Origin: CALCCV01 sp964388665
GTDB taxonomy: Bacteria; Bdellovibrionota; Bdellovibrionia; Bdellovibrionales; Bdellovibrionaceae
DNA length: 64,000 nucleotides
Assembly: GCA_964388665.1 (NCBI GenBank)
Contig: CAYMBJ010000002.1
Span: forward strand, 1 to 64,000
Reading direction: 5' to 3'
Of the stretch, positions 33,458 through 40,335 are shown piece after piece. The position numbers and the translations under genes are program-made. The notes under the pieces were generated by a model that made no database searches, had not been told where the DNA came from, and saw only the letters and a list, made by a program, of their open reading frames with translations. Each line of letters opens with the position of its first letter. The first letter of the stretch is position 1.

Positions 33458-34987
33458 TTAGGCTTTTGCTGTTGGTTGAAAAATGGCCTTGTACTCGTCC
33501 AGTGCAATCTTAAGGCTCTTTTTGGTCTCATCATCAATTGCCTTTTTCTCGGCAATTGTTTTCAAGAGGCCACTGTATTTTTGACGTAAAAATTCATTCA
33601 ATCCAGCTTCATATTTTTTCACATCAGTTTCTGGGTAGCTATCTAGATAGCCATTGGTCGCCGCAAAAATAATGGTGATTTGATCTTCAACCTTTAGAGG
33701 TGCGTACTGTCCTTGCTTTAAAATTTCCACAAGACGTCGGCCTCGTGAAAGCTGTTGCTGACTGGCTTTATCGAGATCTGATGCAAACGCAGCAAATGCT
33801 TCCAAGGCCCGGAACTGCGCCAACTCAAGCTTGATAGATCCAGCAACCTGCTTCATGGCTTTGATCTGCGCGGCTCCACCTACGCGGGACACTGACTTAC
33901 CAACAGAAATCGCCGGGCGCACGCCTTTGTAAAACAAATCTGTCTCTAGGAAAATCTGACCGTCAGTGATGGAGATCACATTGGTCGGGATGTACGCGGA
34001 GATATCCCCCGCCTGGGTTTCGATGATTGGCAGTGCCGTCAAAGAGCCGCCACCCTTGTCGTCAGAGAGCTTCGCTGCCCGCTCCAACAAGCGAGAGTGA
34101 ACGTAGAACACATCTCCGGGATAAGCCTCTCGACCTGGAGGACGTCGCAACAAGAGTGACAGTTGGCGATAGGCTTGCGCTTGCTTTGTAAGATCGTCAT
34201 AGATAATGAGTGCGTGCTTGCCAGTATCACGGAAGTATTCGGCCATTGCGGTTCCGGAGTACACAGACAAAAACTGAAGAGGTGCGGGCTCAGAAGCGCT
34301 GGCAGATATCACAGTCGTGTAGTCCATAGCTCCAGCCTGCTTAAGTCGCTCAACTACTCCAACGACGGTTGATTGCTTTTGACCAACAGCTACGTAAAAG
34401 CAATGAACATTTTGGCCCTTCTGATTGATGATGGTGTCGATGGCAATTGCGGTCTTGCCAGTCTGACGATCGCCAATGATTAACTCCCGCTGACCTCGAC
34501 CGATGGGGATCAATGAGTCGATCGCTTTGATTCCCGTTTGCAAGGGCTCCTCAACGGGTTGTCTGAATACAATCCCGGGGGCTTTTAGTTCCACGATTCG
34601 GTGATGAGCGGTCTCAATAGGCCCTTTTCCATCAATTGGATTACCAAGAGCATCAACAACGCGACCCAATAGAGCTTCACCAACTGGGACCTGTACAATT
34701 TTTTTGGTTCGCTTTACAGTGTCACCTTCTTTAATGGATCGATCTTCACCAAAGATAACCACGCCTACGTTGGAATCTTCTAGATTTAATACCATACCCG
34801 TGACTTGGTTTGGAAACTCAACCAGTTCACCGGCCATCGCATTCTCAAGACCATACACTCTGGCAACACCATCACCAATGGCGATGACTGTGCCAGTCTC
34901 GGCAACTTCAATTTTTTTATTATACTGCGATATTTGTTCTTTTAGTACTCTACTGATTTCATCTGCGCGAATTTGAGTGGTGTCCAT
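33458..34987 (-). CDS. atpA: ATP synthase alpha subunit
   Basis: AtpA is the regulatory nucleotide-binding subunit of F1. The 509-residue protein has GDGVARVYGLENAMAGELVEF, the P-loop GDRQTGKTAIAIDTIINQKG and the family signature PAISVGKSVSRVGGAAQ. Length is typical. It follows atpH by about 20 bp. Confidence 0.98.
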   Translation of the reverse strand: MDTTQIRADEISRVLKEQISQYNKKIEVAETGTVIAIGDGVARVYGLENAMAGELVEFPNQVTGMVLNLEDSNVGVVIFGEDRSIKEGDTVKRTKKIVQVPVGEALLGRVVDALGNPIDGKGPIETAHHRIVELKAPGIVFRQPVEEPLQTGIKAIDSLIPIGRGQRELIIGDRQTGKTAIAIDTIINQKGQNVHCFYVAVGQKQSTVVGVVERLKQAGAMDYTTVISASASEPAPLQFLSVYSGTAMAEYFRDTGKHALIIYDDLTKQAQAYRQLSLLLRRPPGREAYPGDVFYVHSRLLERAAKLSDDKGGGSLTALPIIETQAGDISAYIPTNVISITDGQIFLETDLFYKGVRPAISVGKSVSRVGGAAQIKAMKQVAGSIKLELAQFRALEAFAAFASDLDKASQQQLSRGRRLVEILKQGQYAPLKVEDQITIIFAATNGYLDSYPETDVKKYEAGLNEFLRQKYSGLLKTIAEKKAIDDETKKSLKIALDEYKAIFQPTAKA

Positions 34988-35009
34988 TTAGTTTAGGTCT
35001 CCATTTAAA

Positions 35010-35555
35010 TTAAGAGTTAATTAATTTTTCTGATAATCGATCTAGGTGAGATGATAACGTGTCATCAAAAGTCCAACCACCCACTTCGACGATTGCTCCC
35101 CCCAAAAGAGAGGTGTCCTGCAGTTGGCTGAGAAGAACTTTCGTCTTTAAAATATTTCCTATTTTCTTTTCAAGATTTGCCAAGGCTTCAGCATCAAGTG
35201 TTGCAGCACTGCGAACTGTTCCTCGCATGATGCCAGAATCTGCATCTAGCATCTTGTTGTATTCATTGGTGAGATTTTTGAACTCACCCAATCGGTCATT
35301 ATCTCCTAAGACAAATATCAACTGCAACAGATCGGGATTCACCTGATCAAGCTGTGATGCAATGGCCTTTTTTACGACCTCAAGCTTGGTGGGACCCGAA
35401 ACGAGGGGATTTTGGAAAAACTGCAAGGCTCCTTCGACGGAATCAAGACCCTTATAAATCGCTGCCAACTGCATTCCAACCTGGATCTGATTGCCCTTCT
35501 GTTTTGCAACTGAAAAAAGGGCCTTAGCGTATTTTTGTGCCACTGCTGTACTCAA
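35010..35555 (-). CDS. atpH: ATP synthase delta subunit
   Basis: AtpH is the peripheral-stalk subunit joining F1 to subunit b. The 181-residue product begins AVAQKYAKALFSVAKQKG and ends with the conserved LLGGAIVEVGGWTFDDTLSSHLDRLSE block. It starts 1 bp after the atpF stop. Confidence 0.95.
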   Translation of the reverse strand: MSTAVAQKYAKALFSVAKQKGNQIQVGMQLAAIYKGLDSVEGALQFFQNPLVSGPTKLEVVKKAIASQLDQVNPDLLQLIFVLGDNDRLGEFKNLTNEYNKMLDADSGIMRGTVRSAATLDAEALANLEKKIGNILKTKVLLSQLQDTSLLGGAIVEVGGWTFDDTLSSHLDRLSEKLINS

Positions 35556-35556
35556 T

Positions 35557-36138
35557 TTAAACCCCTACCGTATCCACAAATTTTTGCTGCAACCGCTGGT
35601 GATCATTTTGTCCAATATCACTCTTGAGAACCATTGTCGCCGCACCAATAGATTTGGTTATTAGCATCTCTTTAAAGTCATTGACCGCGCGCTGGAGCTC
35701 CAACTTTTTAGCGTCATCGGCCTCTTGTTGAATTCTTTTTGCTTGTGCCTGAGCTTCCTGGATCATTTTGGTCTTCAGTGCCTGAGCCTCGTCTCTCGCT
35801 TGGCGAAGGGACTCCTCTTTGGTTTGGCGAAGATGTTTGAGTTTTTCTTGAATGTCGGTCAACTGGCTCTCAGCCTGTTGCCGCTCCTGCTGCGCACGGT
35901 TGGCCAATTGCTCATAGTCAGTTCGGCGCTTTTTGAAAAAATCGCCGATGGGTTTGCGGAACTTAAAAATCACGATCAGAAAAATGATAGTGAGATTGGT
36001 GACCTGCCAAAATACCGCCTTATAGGGTATATGATTGACATCATGACCAGTGCTTGCAGCTTGCGCAGCATTAGAAGCCAACAGGAGAAGGGCCATCCAG
36101 GTAAATTGATTAGTAAAACGCTGTAAGTTCTTTTTCAT
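35557..36138 (-). CDS. atpF: ATP synthase subunit b with N-terminal signal peptide
   Basis: AtpF is the peripheral-stalk b subunit: one membrane helix (VFWQVTNLTIIFLIVIF) and a long coiled coil (TDYEQLANRAQQERQQAES onward). Unusually, a signal-peptide-like segment precedes it (MKKNLQRF, then WMALLLLASNAAQA), which would put the mature N-terminus in the periplasm after cleavage; such leaders occur in some Bdellovibrio- and Myxococcota-type ATP synthases. The start is uncertain: ATG codons at 36156, 36144 and 36138 and TTG at 36159 are in frame; 36138 gives a normal signal peptide. It overlaps or abuts the atpF' stop, so it is coupled to it. Confidence 0.9.
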   Translation of the reverse strand: MKKNLQRFTNQFTWMALLLLASNAAQAASTGHDVNHIPYKAVFWQVTNLTIIFLIVIFKFRKPIGDFFKKRRTDYEQLANRAQQERQQAESQLTDIQEKLKHLRQTKEESLRQARDEAQALKTKMIQEAQAQAKRIQQEADDAKKLELQRAVNDFKEMLITKSIGAATMVLKSDIGQNDHQRLQQKFVDTVGV

Positions 36139-36159
36139 AACCATCCATCTTCGCATCAA

Positions 36160-36606
36160 TCATCTTGCCAATAGTTTATTGGTGATGAGATTGGCCAAAC
36201 CTTGCGACTCAGAATCCAGAGATTTCCGCAAGTTCTCCGCAGTGCTGGCGACAATTTTTTCGTTATTCACTTGTTGAGCTTGTGCTTCACTCTTAGCTTC
36301 AGAAATCACCTTCTCGGCATCGCGGTTGGCGTCCTGTTTACTTTTTTGAAAAAGTTCTTGTATTTGCTGATGGAGCGCTCGTGCTTCCGTTTGAAAATCG
36401 TTTTGCAAGGCATGTGCTTGCTTGGTCAGATCCAATGCGAGCTCTTCTCCACCTTTGGTGCGTTCTTTACGAATCTCTAAGGCCTGAAAATAGGGCTTAA
36501 ATACGACAAATGTGAGAATAGAACAGGTGACAACAAACATCGCAAATTGAACAAACGCGGTTTTATTTATCCCTAGCTGAACGATCATATCTAGCATTGC
36601 TGCCAT
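36160..36606 (-). CDS. atpF': ATP synthase subunit b'
   Basis: The 148-residue protein has one N-terminal membrane helix (FVQFAMFVVTCSILTFVVFKPYFQAL) and then a charged alpha-helical stalk (KERTKGGEELALDLTKQAHAL onward), the b/b' subunit layout. Together with atpF it would make a b-b' heterodimeric stator as in many alphaproteobacteria and photosynthetic bacteria. It lacks the signal peptide that atpF has. First gene of the atp part of the cluster, 134 bp after bactofilin, with a candidate promoter in that gap. Confidence 0.85.
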   Translation of the reverse strand: MAAMLDMIVQLGINKTAFVQFAMFVVTCSILTFVVFKPYFQALEIRKERTKGGEELALDLTKQAHALQNDFQTEARALHQQIQELFQKSKQDANRDAEKVISEAKSEAQAQQVNNEKIVASTAENLRKSLDSESQGLANLITNKLLAR

Positions 36607-36656
36607 TCAGTGCCCTTTCAATCTCGAGTTGAGAAAGTTACAAACAGAGGATTTGG

Positions 36657-36686
36657 GAATTAGCACTCTGCGATTTCTTAGGTCAA
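36657..36686 (-). promoter_or_regulatory. Candidate promoter for the atpF'FHAGDC operon
   Basis: On the minus strand TTGACC (36681-36686) and TAATTC (36657-36662) are spaced by 18 bp, a plausible sigma-70-type pair about 50 bp upstream of atpF'. An 8-bp inverted repeat (36664-36671 with 36710-36717, CACTCTGC) overlaps it and could be an operator or an attenuating stem. Inference from sequence pattern only. Confidence 0.3.
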
Positions 36687-36740
36687 GGTCATAATTTGAG
36701 CGGACTTTTGCAGAGTGGGATTGATTCGTCAAAGGCCAAT

Positions 36741-37094
36741 TTAATGTTTGGGCATATAGGAGGCACCTTCAAACACCACGCCCTCTTCGATACGCAAACT
36801 GGGAGATGTGACTGTGCCCCTAAAGACTGCCGGCGGATACATAATGACTTTTCTTTTGGCAAAAAGATTTCCCTCTACCCGACCGCTAATAATGATCGTG
36901 TCCGCCTCAATTTCCGCTATCACTTTGGCTTGCTCAGAAATCACCAGCGTGTCGTTGGTAAAGATCTCGCCTTTAAAAATTCCATTGATTTGCACTGTTC
37001 CCTCAAAGCTGAGGCGACCCTCAAAGATAGTGCCTTGATCTAGGAGCGCGGAAACACCCTGGGGAGTGTCCAGTTCTGAGTTTTTTTCTATCAT
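36741..37094 (-). CDS. Bactofilin
   Basis: Bactofilins polymerise into nucleotide-independent cytoskeletal filaments through a right-handed beta-helix. The 117-residue protein is a nearly bare bactofilin domain: ALLDQGTIFEGRLSFEGTVQINGIFKGEI, IISGRVEGNLFAKRKV and SPSLRIEEGVVFEG repeats. Its start codon overlaps the parB stop (ATGA), so it is translationally coupled to ParAB. In Myxococcus, bactofilins next to parAB position ParB-parS; the coupling here points to a similar role. Confidence 0.9.
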   Translation of the reverse strand: MIEKNSELDTPQGVSALLDQGTIFEGRLSFEGTVQINGIFKGEIFTNDTLVISEQAKVIAEIEADTIIISGRVEGNLFAKRKVIMYPPAVFRGTVTSPSLRIEEGVVFEGASYMPKH

Positions 37095-38185
37095 TTTTTT
37101 TCTCGATGGTTGCTCAGAGTGTGGCCCCTAAGAGTTTCAATTATCGCGTCGAACTGAGCTTGATCGTAAAAGTGTAAGCTCAATTTACCCTTTCCATTTT
37201 TGTATTCAATTTGCACTTTGGTCGCCAACTTCTTTTGAATTTCCTCTTGAATATCTGAAATCACCCTCTGTTCAAGGTTCTTACCGGACCCTTGAGTAGT
37301 CAAATCTGATGGACTGGTTGGATTTTGACTATTCAGATTTTGAATATCCACGCTTTGACTATCCAAATTGTCCTTTTGAGTAGTCAATTGAGTAACCATT
37401 TCCTCTAGCTTACGAACCGAGAGTTTTTGCAGAGCGACCTTTTGCGCCAACAGTGTCGCCTTTTCACTATCGGTCAAGCCCAAGAGCACCTTGGCGTGGC
37501 CAACACTGATTTCCTTTAAGCGAAGATGTTCGCGAACGGCATTGGGCAAACCCAAAAGTCGCAAGGCATTGGCAACAGTGGATCGTTCTTTCCCAACCTT
37601 TTGCGCAATGTCCGCCTGGGAAAGACTGAATTCGCGTGCAAGCCGACTGTAGGCTTCAGCTTCTTCAATTGGATCTAGATCGTCGCGCTGGACATTTTCG
37701 ATGATGGCATACTCAAGGGTGCTTTGGTCATCAAAACTTCTAAGCAGTGCTGGCACGTCATGGAGACCTGCCAATTGTGCGGCTTTCCAGCGGCGCTCAC
37801 CAGCGATAATCTCAAAACGTTCGCCGACCTTTCTCACAGTGATGGGTTGGAGAATTCCCTTTTCCTTAATGGACGCAGCCAACTCAGCTAAAGTTTCTTT
37901 ATGGAAAGTTTTTCGCGGCTGATAGATCCCAGGAACAAGTTTAGAAATTGGGATCTGATAGACTCGGGATTGATCTAGTGAGTACTCACTTGAATAGTCA
38001 GGCTTGCCAGACTCCTGACTACTCTGCCTAGTCTGATTAGTCTGACTATTTTCTGTCTTACCTGATGACCTAAAGTCCGTGGACTCATGAAACTCAATGG
38101 AAGATTCCTTACTGCCGAGTAAGCTTCCTAAACCTCTACCAAGGGGTCTTTTGCCCTTTTTCGACTCTTTCGTGCTTTCAGGCAT
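37091..38185 (-). CDS. parB: Chromosome-partitioning protein ParB
   Basis: ParB is a CTP-dependent clamp that loads at parS and spreads to form the segregation complex. The 364-residue product has the N-terminal ParA-interacting GLGSLL segment, PISKLVPGIYQPRKTF, the CTP-binding GERRWKAAQLAG and ENVQRDDLDPIEEA motifs, the HTH (LSQADIAQKVGKERSTVANALRLL) and a C-terminal dimerisation domain. Two low-complexity linkers are unusual: residues about 33-68 and 265-300 are Ser/Gln/Asn-rich and encoded by DNA full of GAGTAGTCA/GACTATTC motifs. ATG overlaps the parA stop by 8 nt. Confidence 0.95.
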   Translation of the reverse strand: MPESTKESKKGKRPLGRGLGSLLGSKESSIEFHESTDFRSSGKTENSQTNQTRQSSQESGKPDYSSEYSLDQSRVYQIPISKLVPGIYQPRKTFHKETLAELAASIKEKGILQPITVRKVGERFEIIAGERRWKAAQLAGLHDVPALLRSFDDQSTLEYAIIENVQRDDLDPIEEAEAYSRLAREFSLSQADIAQKVGKERSTVANALRLLGLPNAVREHLRLKEISVGHAKVLLGLTDSEKATLLAQKVALQKLSVRKLEEMVTQLTTQKDNLDSQSVDIQNLNSQNPTSPSDLTTQGSGKNLEQRVISDIQEEIQKKLATKVQIEYKNGKGKLSLHFYDQAQFDAIIETLRGHTLSNHREKK

Positions 38186-38996
38186 TGATATCCACTCCGT
38201 GTTGTTGTTTAGGTTTGGTTGTCACTGCAGAGCTGTGCCTTGCAATGAGTTCCTGCGCAAGTTCATTGTATTTTATGGCTCCAATGGATTTAGCATCGTA
38301 TTCGATGATGCTCTGACCATGGCTGGGCGCCTCTGAGAGGCGCACGTTTCGTGGAATGATCGACTGAAACACCTTTTCACCAAAATGATTACGGATCTCC
38401 GTGACCACCTGATGGCTGAGGTTATTTCGCGTATCAAACATCGTTAAAACGATTCCCTCAATATGAAGGTCTGGATTGAAGCCCTTTTTTACCAGTCCGG
38501 CCGTATTGAGCAGCTGGCTCAGGCCCTCTAGAGCGTAATACTCACACTGCAGAGGTACAAGAAAGCTATTTGCTGAGGTGAGGGCGTTGAGAGTGAGCAA
38601 ACCTAAACTGGGAGGACAGTCTATAAGAACAATATCAAAGGCACTTTCGACCTCAGCAATAGCATTTTTAAGGCGAAATTCGCGCTCTGGCATATCCACA
38701 AGCTCAATTTCAGCGCCAACAAGGTCAGGATTTGCCGTGCAGATCTTTAAATTCTTTAAATGAGTGGGTTGAATCGCCTCATGAAGGGTCTTCTCACCTA
38801 TCAAGACATGATATGAGTTCGCGTCCTGAGAATCGTGCCTTTTGACTCCCAGTCCACTAGAGGCGTTCCCCTGAGGGTCCATATCAATAAGTAGGATGCG
38901 CTTCCCTTTGGCTGCCAGCGCCGCGGAGAGATTGACGGCTGTGGTGGTCTTTCCGACTCCGCCCTTTTGATTTGCGATACATATTACGTGAGCCAC
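38178..38996 (-). CDS. parA: Chromosome-partitioning ATPase ParA (Soj)
   Basis: ParA is a deviant-Walker ATPase that moves ParB-parS complexes over the nucleoid. The protein has the KGGVGKTTTAVNLSAALA P-loop, LLIDMDPQGNASSGLG, LIDCPPSLGLLTLNAL and LIPRNVRLSEAPSHG. GTG at 38996 is chosen because AGGAG lies 7 nt upstream and the family N-terminus (HVICIANQKGG) begins there; the open frame to 39047 runs through the parS site and its 17 residues look non-coding. First gene of parA-parB-bactofilin. Confidence 0.95.
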   Translation of the reverse strand: MAHVICIANQKGGVGKTTTAVNLSAALAAKGKRILLIDMDPQGNASSGLGVKRHDSQDANSYHVLIGEKTLHEAIQPTHLKNLKICTANPDLVGAEIELVDMPEREFRLKNAIAEVESAFDIVLIDCPPSLGLLTLNALTSANSFLVPLQCEYYALEGLSQLLNTAGLVKKGFNPDLHIEGIVLTMFDTRNNLSHQVVTEIRNHFGEKVFQSIIPRNVRLSEAPSHGQSIIEYDAKSIGAIKYNELAQELIARHSSAVTTKPKQQHGVDINA

Positions 38997-39030
38997 GCTT
39001 TCTCCTAAAGATAAAGATCGTTTCTGCCGA

Positions 39031-39046
39031 TGTTCTACGTGGAACA
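39031..39046. promoter_or_regulatory. parS-like site upstream of parA
   Basis: TGTTCTACGTGGAACA differs from the consensus parS TGTTTCACGTGAAACA at three positions and keeps the ACGTG core. It lies 35 bp upstream of the parA start and directly before the lipoprotein ATG, so ParB binding here could also regulate both genes. Confidence 0.7.
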
Positions 39047-39047
39047 T

Positions 39048-39560
39048 ATGGCTTTTAAACTTGCACAGATTCTCATATTAGTACAATTTTTTCTGGGGTG
39101 CCAGCAGCCGCCAAGGGATGCTCACCTTGGAGACCCTATCTATAATGACTTTCAGGTCCAAAAGGGAATTAACACCTCGCAATTAGATGCCCAAAAAGCC
39201 AATCTAATAGATCTGCGTAAGTCCATTAATGAGAGTCGTCCACAGTCGGGTGAGCGTGCTATCTTAAAAAACAAGATTTCCGACACCAATGCAGCCATCA
39301 ATCGCCTTGAGCAACAATCAAAATACTGGGACATAAGAATTGCTGAACGTAAGCGAATATTACAAAAGAGAGCTCTTCGAAACTTCTTTTACAATGAAGA
39401 GCCTAATACGGAGCGCGAAATATCCTCCTATCGTTTTTCTAAAAAACTGAGAACTGCAAAGCTCCAATGGGATTACAAAGCGAGGATAAAAGCCTCTGAG
39501 AGGGAAAAGTCTGGTGCCATTGCCGCCGAAGGAGCTGAGCCCGCACCTGGAGGACACTGA
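39048..39560 (+). CDS. Putative lipoprotein with coiled coil
   Basis: The 170-residue protein has a lipoprotein signal peptide (KLAQILILVQFFLGC; lipidated Cys18) followed by a hydrophilic helical region (DAQKANLIDLRKSINES; DTNAAINRLEQQSKYWDIRI) and an Ala/Glu-rich tail. I recognise no family. The start is set at ATG 39048 because the lipobox spacing is right; an ATG at 39030 would put parS-encoded residues MFYVEH in front. It is divergent from parA and convergent with rsmG, flanked by both parS sites. Confidence 0.65.
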   Translation: MAFKLAQILILVQFFLGCQQPPRDAHLGDPIYNDFQVQKGINTSQLDAQKANLIDLRKSINESRPQSGERAILKNKISDTNAAINRLEQQSKYWDIRIAERKRILQKRALRNFFYNEEPNTEREISSYRFSKKLRTAKLQWDYKARIKASEREKSGAIAAEGAEPAPGGH

Positions 39561-39646
39561 GTCTACTTGTCCAAGATCGATCATCAGTGACTTATCATCA
39601 GTCGATTCGGTCAAGCCGAGGGGTGTTCAGGCGCATCCACAGCAAA

Positions 39647-39662
39647 TGTTCCACGTGAAACA
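39647..39662. promoter_or_regulatory. parS site inside a 32-bp palindrome
   Basis: TGTTCCACGTGAAACA differs from the parS consensus at one position. It is the centre of a longer near-perfect palindrome (39639-39670, flanks ACAGCAAA and TTTGCTGT), between the convergent lipoprotein and rsmG genes. It is the strongest ParB-binding candidate in the window, about 9 kb from the origin module. Confidence 0.9.
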
Positions 39663-39675
39663 TTTGCTGTCATGA

Positions 39676-40335
39676 CTATCCCATTTTAACGGTTTTTACG
39701 ATCGCAAACTTCACACCGCCAGCTGGCAAGGTGTACTCTGCAGCCAAACTTGGTGTCCAAAGCGAACACAGCTGCGTTGGGATCTCGCCAACCTCTAAGC
39801 TCCACTCTTCACTCTTAAAATGAAAAACAGCGCCGCCAGACTTCATGAACTTCCGAGCGGTCAGAATTGTCTTAGAAATATTCGCAAACCCACGGGCCAT
39901 CGCATACTCTATTGAATTTAACGGCAGGGTCTCGACAGTCTGGCACAGCACCTCTGCATTCTTGATCTTAAAATGCGACACCAAGTGTTTTAGGTACTCA
40001 CATTTGCGAGTGTCTGAATCTACCATTTTTACACTCACATCAGGAAATAGCATCGCAAATATCACAGCAGGGAAACCGTTTCCAGAGCCCAGATCATAAA
40101 TTTCCTTAATGTCGGACTTTGAACCACGAATTGCACGGCTTCCTAATATAGAATCCGCAAAGTGAATCAAATCCGCATGCGCCATCGTCTTTGCCGAAAT
40201 TAAATTCAAAGATTTATTAAATTTCATCAACTCGTCATAAAGAGATTTGAAATTATCATGAAGGGCTGGGCTGATATCTGGAAACCACTCGCGAATCCTG
40301 TAGTTTAAAACCATACTTTCTGTTCGATCTCTCAC
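39676..40335 (-). CDS. rsmG: 16S rRNA m7G527 methyltransferase
   Basis: RsmG (GidB) methylates N7 of G527 in 16S rRNA. The product has the family blocks FNKSLNLISAK, HFADSILGSRAI, the SAM-binding YDLGSGNGFPAVIFAMLFPD and VKMVDSDTRKCEYL. GTG at 40335 overlaps the mnmG stop (GTGA); ATG at 40314 is an alternative. Standard mnmE-mnmG-rsmG order. Confidence 0.93.
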   Translation of the reverse strand: MRDRTESMVLNYRIREWFPDISPALHDNFKSLYDELMKFNKSLNLISAKTMAHADLIHFADSILGSRAIRGSKSDIKEIYDLGSGNGFPAVIFAMLFPDVSVKMVDSDTRKCEYLKHLVSHFKIKNAEVLCQTVETLPLNSIEYAMARGFANISKTILTARKFMKSGGAVFHFKSEEWSLEVGEIPTQLCSLWTPSLAAEYTLPAGGVKFAIVKTVKMG

